From: Methanobacteriota archaeon
GTDB taxonomy: Archaea; Thermoplasmatota; Poseidoniia; MGIII; CG-Epi1
DNA: 8,174 nt
Direction: 5' to 3'
NCBI GenBank assembly: GCA_002731905.1
Contig: PCBV01000035.1
Coordinates: 16,146-24,319, forward strand
A program made the translations under genes and the position numbers. A model generated the notes under the pieces. That model was not told the DNA's origin, ran no database searches, and saw only the letters and a program-made list of their open reading frames with translations. Below, one piece after another: positions 1 to 5,411 of this stretch. Each line of letters begins with the position of its first letter. Position 1 is the stretch's first letter.

Positions 1-683
1 AAAAGCTCGATATGGAATTTTACAAGCAGTAGGTTTGACGGTGTGGCCCACTTGCGCTTGCGAATATCAGTAATGTGGACAGTGGCGTACTCGACGCCCT
101 TCTGGGCTCTTGCCAATGCCGTCTTTTCCCAACGAACAGCACCACGAATAGTAGATTTCATGTGCTTACGCTGCTTTTCGACTAAGTACGAATAGGCGCC
201 TTTCTGGATGCGGTGTGTCATCCCCAGCAATCGTTCCGAAAAGTCAAGTAGTTGTGATATATTCAGGAGTATCTGTTCTTCCTCGATTGAGGCGGTGGCT
301 CCCGGGTATGCAGCGCCACTCTGATCGTCCGCACCGGCCGACTCGATTAGGGAAGGAATGTGCTGTTCGCGTAGTTGCTGGAACTGCTCGTAATCCAGCA
401 TCTCGGGCGAGATAGTGACATCGAGACGGTTGGAGGCGCAGCTGTCGGACTCATAGAGTTCCAAGTAGTTAGACCCTATGTAGTCTGGCACCTGAAACCG
501 TAGCGAATGTGTCTGATTACTCGCCAGCTTCGGCAACTTTTCAAGTGCAATATTACCCATTCTGAGGACAGGCTTCTCTAGATGTTTCAGCGCATGGATC
601 AGCATAATTAGCGTCTCACCCTCAAGAAGGTGCTCTCGCCCTTCAGGGAGCTGTAGCTCAAGGGTCGCGCGCGGAACTGCCAT
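1..683 (-). CDS. Putative DUF2357/McrC-like subunit paired with McrB-like AAA+ (5' part only)
   Basis: An open frame of 227 codons runs without a stop from an ATG at 683-681 off the left edge, so the C-terminal part of the protein is missing. The ATG overlaps the TGA of the upstream AAA+ gene (TGATG). No Shine-Dalgarno site is visible, which suggests translation by reinitiation. The N-terminal ~105 residues look beta-rich (LELQLPEG, HSLRFQVPDY, NYLELYES). An acidic/Gly/Ala stretch follows at ~115-135, then a helical region (LLDFSERLLGMTHRIQKG, ~147-164). The last ~45 residues contain IRGAVRWEKT followed about 30 residues later by TPSNLLLVKF. From memory, DUF2357/LlaJI/McrC-type proteins have a similar pairing (GxIxWxKT, then TPENxLL) ahead of a PD-(D/E)XK nuclease domain. 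That nuclease domain would lie outside the window. The partner role is inferred from these motifs and from coupling to a McrB-like ATPase. The reading frame is secure; the family call is moderate to weak. Confidence 0.6.
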   Translation of the reverse strand, partial: MAVPRATLELQLPEGREHLLEGETLIMLIHALKHLEKPVLRMGNIALEKLPKLASNQTHSLRFQVPDYIGSNYLELYESDSCASNRLDVTISPEMLDYEQFQQLREQHIPSLIESAGADDQSGAAYPGATASIEEEQILLNISQLLDFSERLLGMTHRIQKGAYSYLVEKQRKHMKSTIRGAVRWEKTALARAQKGVEYATVHITDIRKRKWATPSNLLLVKFHIEL

Positions 684-3334
684 CAGCCAAAGAGGCTCAG
701 GCCCGGTGAGTCAACCATCTTTTCGAGGGTTTGGCTGATTTCAGCATCTTCACCCAAGACTGATTGCGACTTGAGCATCATGCAACGCAGCTCGTTCCTC
801 TCTAGCCCCTCCAGTGACGGCATGATATTAGCACGAATCACGTCCTGGAGCGCCTTCTCCATATCATACTGCCCGCGTGAGTTAAAGAGCGTCAGCATTG
901 AGTCGATAATCGACGCCGGGCCGATTCTGCGGAAGGTGCGTACGCCACGTGGTACCTCTTCGTCGCGCTGTGTTGGCAGCTCCTCCGCTTCAAGAAAGTC
1001 CATCATCTTATTGTAAGCCACGAAAAGCGTGCCGTCATCATCGTAAAAGTCAAATTTCTCTTCCGCAAACCAGTCATGTTCTTCGTCGGGACGCTCGGGA
1101 GCAATGCCGAGCTTCGTCAACTTGTGGAAGACAAACTCCGGCATGCGGCGGTATTCGTCCTCACGCCTGGGCAGCCCAATTTCGACGAACGCGAACCGCC
1201 TCATCAATGCGTGGCCGACGTTGAAGAGCGTGTTCTTGTCCTGCGTGTTCATGGTGCCAATAATGCGGAACTCGGGTGGCATCATGAACGGCGCTCCGCC
1301 GGTCTCCTTGTGCGTCAGTAGCGGCTGCTTGTCCCGGTATTCAAAAACCGTGAAGAGCTTGCCGAAAGCTTCGTCGATATTAGCACGGTTGAACTCATCT
1401 ATCACGAGATAGTGCGGCCGACCACTCTCCTGCATCGACTTCTCGCACAGCCGGGCAGCCTCGGAGATGTAGCCATCCTTGAAAAAGTAGCCGCCTTTAT
1501 CATCAGGAGAGATGCCACCAATGACTTCAAAATTGGACCACTCAGCGTTGGCAGTCACAATGGCAAAGTTGGGCGTATCACCCTTCATCCCACACAACTG
1601 CGTCAGTAAGAGCGTTGCGAGCGCAGTCTTGCCTGTACCCGGCTCTCCATAGAGCATCACGTTGCGGCCCGACTTGAAATGGGTCAGGACCTGGTTAACA
1701 GTCTCAGATGTAGTGGAATAGTAGCGCGAAAGTTCCTCGAAATCGACTTCGTAGGCTACTTTCTTGGGACTGCGCACCTCAGCCTTCAAATCGACATCAT
1801 CCAGCGTCTCCTCGACTTCGTCCCAATCCATGATGAAGCCACCTGTATCCTCGGCAGTGGGCTTGATGTCAATGGTTGCGTCGGGGAACTCATCCAAAAG
1901 CCTGTCCATTGCTGCGTCTAGCGTAATTTCGGTCTCGGCGGGATCTTCCGGCGGCGTGTAGGATGAATCGAAAGGGTCCTGGCGAGGAGATTCGAGTGGA
2001 GCAAGTTCGGCCAACTTGTCTCGCAGCTTGTGCGAGCCGTAGCGAACTCCCCACCAGAGACCTGTTGCTGCCACCATCAACGGCAGCAGCAGCAGTATCC
2101 ACTCCTCAGCAGTCTGCGGACGAGCGAGGTCCTGCTCAGAGAGCAGGACAGGTATTACCGAGAAAGAGAATAGCGTGCCGACTCCAGCGACGAATAAACC
2201 AAAATAGGCAAGACCCTCCATACTGCGCTCGAGTTTACGTTTGCGGTAGAAAAGCCACACACCCAGAAAGGTGATGGCAGCTGCCATCACCGTAAGTACC
2301 ACATCAACTTGCTCCATACGCACACTGGAGCGGTGACGAATGGTGTTGAACAGCAGTACGACATACTGCAGTAGCAGCCCTGCCATAATCATCGCAAAGA
2401 ACTTGGCTTCCTCTAAGTCCTTCAACCTTACATTGTTGATGATAAACGAACCTATGCCTACCAAAAGCACCCCCAATCCGAGCAGCAGTAAAATCATCTC
2501 GGGCGGTTGCAAATCGAGCGGGAACATCTTTACAGCGCCGTCCGCGCGCCCCGCCCACGGACCGCGCACGTAGTTATGGTGCACTGCACCCAACACCGCT
2601 GCACCGGCGAGCAGGAAGCTATAGAGCGTGCTCGAAAAGCCCGTTTCCAACTCACGTCCAGTTACTGCATAGAGAAAGAACAGGTATGACAGCGCCACCA
2701 TGCAAAACACTGCTACGGTGCCAATCGTCGAGTAGAGCGCGTCGAGCAGTTCCTCGTCACGGCCATGCACTAGATAAACTGTGGCACAAATTATCAAGCC
2801 AAAATAGAAGGGTGCCATTGCCCTAGGGTTAGCACTACGCCAGGAGTTAAGCAGTGACAGTAGCGACAGCACGCTGAAGATAATCAGCACTATCTGGTAC
2901 TGGCTGTCGTAGACTGAAATCGGAGACCAGTTAGAGCTGAAGCGAACCGGGCATCCATCAAGATTACCTGGGTCGGACCAGTCTGGCGGGCATTCTAGAG
3001 GCTCGCTAATCCCAGTGTAACCCTCAAGGCCCGGCTCATTTGGAGAGGGGATATTGCCAGTGGTTACGAATAGGATGTAGCCGAGCAGTGCAACTGCCAT
3101 CAGGAATTGCAATGCCGGGAGGTAGAAACTGGGGCGCTGTTCCTCTGATGACTTGGGTGTTTTTGCAGTCTCCACTTCTTCACGAGTAGTGGCTGTTGCG
3201 ACGGGATTCTCTTTCTCTGTTTTAATTTCAAAATTGCTGCCGCAAATTCCACAATAAATGTCGTTGTCCTCTGCGGGCGAGGCACAGACCGGGCACGACT
3301 GCATACCGGGCGATGGCGGGCCCAAATTAAACAT
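683..3334 (-). CDS. Membrane-anchored McrB-like AAA+ ATPase with N-terminal zinc ribbon
   Basis: From the ATG at 3334 the protein has 883 residues. A zinc ribbon lies at its N-terminus (Cys14, 17, 28, 31; CPVC and CGIC). A charged linker follows, then about ten hydrophobic segments between ~72 and ~460. The loop after the first helix carries two cysteines (ECPPDW, DGCPVRF). An Asp/Glu-rich linker leads to the AAA+ module, with Walker A GEPGTGKT at ~563-570, Walker B VIDEFNRANID, sensor-1 region IGTMNTQDKN and arginine finger ALMRRFAF. DEFNRANI, FGKLF and GTMNTxD are the McrB-type AAA_5 pattern. McrB uses MNTADRS to select GTP; here it is MNTQDKN, so nucleotide preference is uncertain. The next gene overlaps its stop, as in mcrB-mcrC pairs. 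The open frame extends to an ATG at 3421, but that start would run into the divergent GINS gene. ATG 3304 (MQSCPVC) is an equally good start. A generic MoxR-type chaperone is the main alternative; no VWA partner is visible. Confidence 0.82.
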   Translation of the reverse strand: MFNLGPPSPGMQSCPVCASPAEDNDIYCGICGSNFEIKTEKENPVATATTREEVETAKTPKSSEEQRPSFYLPALQFLMAVALLGYILFVTTGNIPSPNEPGLEGYTGISEPLECPPDWSDPGNLDGCPVRFSSNWSPISVYDSQYQIVLIIFSVLSLLSLLNSWRSANPRAMAPFYFGLIICATVYLVHGRDEELLDALYSTIGTVAVFCMVALSYLFFLYAVTGRELETGFSSTLYSFLLAGAAVLGAVHHNYVRGPWAGRADGAVKMFPLDLQPPEMILLLLGLGVLLVGIGSFIINNVRLKDLEEAKFFAMIMAGLLLQYVVLLFNTIRHRSSVRMEQVDVVLTVMAAAITFLGVWLFYRKRKLERSMEGLAYFGLFVAGVGTLFSFSVIPVLLSEQDLARPQTAEEWILLLLPLMVAATGLWWGVRYGSHKLRDKLAELAPLESPRQDPFDSSYTPPEDPAETEITLDAAMDRLLDEFPDATIDIKPTAEDTGGFIMDWDEVEETLDDVDLKAEVRSPKKVAYEVDFEELSRYYSTTSETVNQVLTHFKSGRNVMLYGEPGTGKTALATLLLTQLCGMKGDTPNFAIVTANAEWSNFEVIGGISPDDKGGYFFKDGYISEAARLCEKSMQESGRPHYLVIDEFNRANIDEAFGKLFTVFEYRDKQPLLTHKETGGAPFMMPPEFRIIGTMNTQDKNTLFNVGHALMRRFAFVEIGLPRREDEYRRMPEFVFHKLTKLGIAPERPDEEHDWFAEEKFDFYDDDGTLFVAYNKMMDFLEAEELPTQRDEEVPRGVRTFRRIGPASIIDSMLTLFNSRGQYDMEKALQDVIRANIMPSLEGLERNELRCMMLKSQSVLGEDAEISQTLEKMVDSPGLSLFG

Positions 3335-3349
3335 TGTTCTAGGCGCACC

Positions 3350-3357
3350 TATCTTAA
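3350..3357. promoter_or_regulatory. Shared divergent TATA-like element
   Basis: The octamer TATCTTAA (TTAAGATA on the other strand) lies in the 45-base gap between the divergent genes. Its centre is ~27 bases before the GINS ATG at 3380, the spacing expected for an archaeal TATA box on a leaderless transcript. On the minus strand the same spacing puts the start near 3327, which would favour the internal ATG at 3304 for the AAA+ gene. A second AT-rich octamer, TTTAATTT on the minus strand at ~3324-3331, is ~25 bases before ATG 3304 and could serve instead. Assignment rests on position and composition only. Confidence 0.4.
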
Positions 3358-3379
3358 CTAGCGGCGTTTTGCGGGGCTG

Positions 3380-4054
3380 ATGAAAGAACTTACTCTGCGC
3401 GACCTGCGCGTCAGCACGCAAGCCGAACGACGCGACGGCAGGCTGCTAAAGCTGCCGCCTCGCTTCCACGCACGACTGGTGGAGCTGGAACGCAGCCTGG
3501 AGCAGACACGTGATGGAGCCCGGGATGACGCACAGCGGTTCGAGCGTGCCAACTCCGACATCAGCAAACTCTCCAACCTGAAACTGGAACTGCACAAGCA
3601 TCGCGAGCGCAAACTTACGACGCTAGCGCGCGAAAAGGTGAACGGACAGCAGCCATCGCTTGAAGCAGTGACGGAACAAGAACTGGAATTCCTCGATAAT
3701 GTTGCCAGCGTTATAGGGCAGCACCGGCAGAGACTGCTAGTGCGAGCTGCCGCTCCCGAAGTAGAGCCTGATGCAGCAAAATCGACGCCAAAGGCAAAGA
3801 AAGCAAAAGCAGCGCCATTACCAGAGCCAAGCACTCCAACATCAAAAGCGGCTGACTCGCTTGATTCAGCTGTGGCTGGAGATGATGGCTCTGAGGCATT
3901 GCTGGTACGTGTGCTAGAAGACTTGCCAACCTTCACTGGTCTGGACGCGCGCAACTACTCACTCAAGAAAAGTGACGTGGCGCATATCCCACTCTACAAT
4001 GCGCGCATGCTGCTAGAGGCAGGCAAAGTAGAACGGCTGGAGGACGAAGCCTGA
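3380..4054 (+). CDS. gins51: GINS complex subunit, GINS51 type (Sld5/Psf1-like)
   Basis: The 224-residue protein has the A-then-B domain order of archaeal GINS51. An alpha-helical, charged A domain covers ~1-125 (FHARLVELERSLEQ, LELHKHRERKLTTLAR, FLDNVASVIGQHR). A low-complexity linker rich in Lys, Ala, Pro, Ser and Asp spans ~130-171. The small B domain at ~172-222 carries VRVLEDLPTFTGLDARNY, DVAHIPLYNARMLL and a final VERLE, the usual B-domain signature. In archaea GINS joins MCM and the RecJ-like/Cdc45 protein to form the replicative helicase. GINS51 pairs with GINS23 or forms a homotetramer when GINS23 is absent; no GINS23 gene is present here. The ATG at 3380 has a TATA-like box ~27 bases upstream and only a weak GGGG, so a leaderless message is plausible. 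It heads a three-gene operon, and its stop overlaps the likely start of the next gene. Confidence 0.88.
   Translation: MKELTLRDLRVSTQAERRDGRLLKLPPRFHARLVELERSLEQTRDGARDDAQRFERANSDISKLSNLKLELHKHRERKLTTLAREKVNGQQPSLEAVTEQELEFLDNVASVIGQHRQRLLVRAAAPEVEPDAAKSTPKAKKAKAAPLPEPSTPTSKAADSLDSAVAGDDGSEALLVRVLEDLPTFTGLDARNYSLKKSDVAHIPLYNARMLLEAGKVERLEDEA
4039..4043 (+). promoter_or_regulatory. Shine-Dalgarno site supporting a CTG start for endA
   Basis: GGAGG lies inside the 3' end of the GINS gene, 7 bases before CTG 4051, the codon that overlaps the GINS stop (CTGA). No ATG, GTG or TTG occurs in the endonuclease frame between ~4000 and 4105. The frame from 4051 onward encodes a conserved N-terminal domain, so this site probably sets the start. 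A second site, GGTGA at 4066-4070, is 7 bases before CTG 4078. A third, GGAGG at 4141-4145, is 4 bases before ATG 4150. These could drive shorter forms. Confidence 0.5.
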
Positions 4055-4728
4055 AACTGCAGAAAGGTGAGCTGAAGCTGCCAGCTGGAAAGCTCGCTAC
4101 GCGGTTGCAGGGGCGGCAGCGCGTCGGTCGCGCCACTACGGGAGGCCTCATGATTCACCCGGTCGAGGCACTCTGGTGCCACGATTGCGAAACACTGGAG
4201 TTGGAAGTGAAACTACAGGCTCAACTAATAGAACTGGCGGGTAATCTGCTCCCGGCCGTTTACGGCGATTTGCGGCAGCGCGGCATCATTCCTACACTTG
4301 ATGGCAACGTTCTGCACTTTCGGGCACGTGACAGCAGTGCAGTTGTGCGGCTGCACGTTGCTAGCAGCGACGCGCCGGCCAACCTGACTCAACTAACTGA
4401 CGGTGAATGGCTAGGGTTGGTCGATAAAGTAGGGGAAGTAATCTACTATACTGCCGCGTTACCTGACTGGGGAGAGCTACCGATGGGTGAGCTGCCCGAA
4501 ACACTGGCGACAGCTGGACTGAAAGTGGCTTCAGGAATGAAGTTCGGCACCCGTTACCGTGTCTACCGCACCGATGAAATGCACGCGACCTGGCTGCTGC
4601 ACTTGCTGCGCGATAGCGATACTTGGCTCGATATCGTGCGCGCAGTACGAGTGGCACACGGTGTCCGCAAGAGTCTGGTCGCCAGCGATGGGAAGCGCTG
4701 TCTCGCTCTGGAATGGGTGAAACCCTGA
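4051..4728 (+). CDS. endA: tRNA-splicing endonuclease, compact two-repeat form
   Basis: This enzyme cuts introns from pre-tRNA at the bulge-helix-bulge. Read from CTG 4051 it has 225 residues. The N-terminal domain (~1-50) has GELKLPAGKLATRL, GRQRVG and the hallmark PVEALW, which match the EndA N-domain (compare VEALYL in Methanocaldococcus EndA). A degenerate catalytic-like repeat follows at ~60-140 (VYGDLRQRG to EVIYYTAAL), without the active-site residues. The C-terminal active repeat, ~145-225, has MKFGTRYRVYR, His and VRVAHGVRKSLV. The catalytic triad is Tyr172, His178 and Lys207. The Tyr-His spacing is 6, shorter than the 10 in Methanocaldococcus. It ends in WVKP, as that enzyme ends in YVKP. 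The order N-domain, inactive repeat, active repeat suggests a homodimer (alpha2- or epsilon2-like), not an alpha4 tetramer. Conventional starts would be TTG 4105 or ATG 4150, but both delete part of the N-domain. It overlaps both neighbouring genes. Confidence 0.88.
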   Translation: MKLQKGELKLPAGKLATRLQGRQRVGRATTGGLMIHPVEALWCHDCETLELEVKLQAQLIELAGNLLPAVYGDLRQRGIIPTLDGNVLHFRARDSSAVVRLHVASSDAPANLTQLTDGEWLGLVDKVGEVIYYTAALPDWGELPMGELPETLATAGLKVASGMKFGTRYRVYRTDEMHATWLLHLLRDSDTWLDIVRAVRVAHGVRKSLVASDGKRCLALEWVKP

Positions 4729-5411
4729 AAGTAGGGCTGCACATATCCGATTTCGGGCTACTGCATCAAGTGGTTGCAGCGCTGGAACGAAATGAATTCA
4801 GGCTACTGCCGCTAGACAGCGTGCCTGCAGAATCACGGGGGATGGATATTATCATCAGCGACGCCGTACAACTGCCCACGACCAACCTGCCAGTCATCTC
4901 CATTGATAATGTTGAGCTACTGCCGCTACAGTTGCGACACGTCCAGAGGGGACGGCCTCCATTGGTTATCGGTATTGATCCCGGTGGCACCACCGGTGTC
5001 GCGGTGCTGACACAGCGCCGTCTACTACACAGCGCTGAATGTGTCACGCCGGACGAGGCGGTAAGGCTGGTGCGCAGGGTAGCACGCTGCTCGCTCGACT
5101 GCACCGTTCGCATCGGCAGCGGAGCCTCAGAAACTGGCTCGCGTATTGCCGGCGCACTGCGCCATCTGCGAGTTGAAATAGTCGATGAGGCCCGCACTGG
5201 CAGTGGCTCACACACTGCAGCTGCGCGTGCTATTGCCTTGAGGCGCGGTGAACGTCTGCATCAGCTGGACTACAAACCCCGCAATGGTGAAGTGGCTCGC
5301 TTGCAGGCGGAATCCAGACTCGTCTCCGGTGGTCTCCGCACTATCTCTAGAACCCGGGCGCGACGGGTGCTACTGGGCGAACTGACACTGGAAGAAGCAC
5401 TGCACAACTAG
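4713..5411 (+). CDS. Uncharacterised RNase H-fold (RuvC/DUF460-like) protein
   Basis: The ATG at 4713 overlaps the endA stop by 16 bases and gives 232 residues. An in-frame start at 4623 would lie deep inside endA and is unlikely. Residues ~6-75 form an alternating beta/alpha region (KVGLHISDFG, MDIIISD, LPVISIDN). A second domain from ~84 begins with VIGIDPGGTTGVAVL, the first strand of an RNase H-like fold, with Asp89 as candidate catalytic acid. Later landmarks are VRIGSGAS (~133-139), VEIVDEARTGSGSH (Asp158, Glu159) and a helix TAAARAIALRRGE. The tail is basic (NGEVARLQAESRL, RTISRTRARR). DxGxxxTG with later acids is what RuvC, YqgF and DUF460 proteins share, so nuclease or nucleotide-binding activity on structured nucleic acid is plausible but unproven. 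The helix where RuvC has its last acidic pair lacks an obvious Asp, so it could be inactive. Its operon ties it to replication and tRNA splicing genes. Confidence 0.78.
   Translation: MGETLKVGLHISDFGLLHQVVAALERNEFRLLPLDSVPAESRGMDIIISDAVQLPTTNLPVISIDNVELLPLQLRHVQRGRPPLVIGIDPGGTTGVAVLTQRRLLHSAECVTPDEAVRLVRRVARCSLDCTVRIGSGASETGSRIAGALRHLRVEIVDEARTGSGSHTAAARAIALRRGERLHQLDYKPRNGEVARLQAESRLVSGGLRTISRTRARRVLLGELTLEEALHN
5408..5411. other. Overlapping convergent stop codons
   Basis: CTAG is a palindrome that supplies TAG on the plus strand (5409-5411) for the RNase H-fold gene and TAG on the minus strand (5410-5408) for the ABC ATPase gene. The two operons meet with no intergenic DNA, so transcripts must end inside the opposing gene and the 3' ends are probably antisense to each other. 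Confidence 0.9.

Noticed and set aside
215..415. 66-residue open frame on the plus strand
   Set aside because: It is antisense to the long open frame of the partial gene at 1-683 and has no coding signature.
683..3334. MoxR/CoxD-type chaperone with a VWA-domain partner
   Set aside because: The NRANI and GTMNTxD motifs fit McrB better, and the next gene shows no MIDAS (DxSxS) motif in the part visible. It remains the main alternative because the partner is incomplete.
3335..3421. Start of the AAA+ gene at the upstream ATG 3421
   Set aside because: It would overlap the divergent GINS gene by ~40 bases and add a basic stretch unrelated to the zinc-ribbon N-terminus. ATG 3334 or 3304 fits the promoter layout better.
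3358..3954. 198-residue open frame on the minus strand
   Set aside because: It is Ser/Arg-rich with no domain pattern and lies antisense to the clear GINS51 gene; it is a by-product of that gene's codon use.
4361..4744. 127-residue open frame on the minus strand
   Set aside because: It is antisense to endA, Arg/Ser-rich, has no family signature and no promoter or ribosome site.
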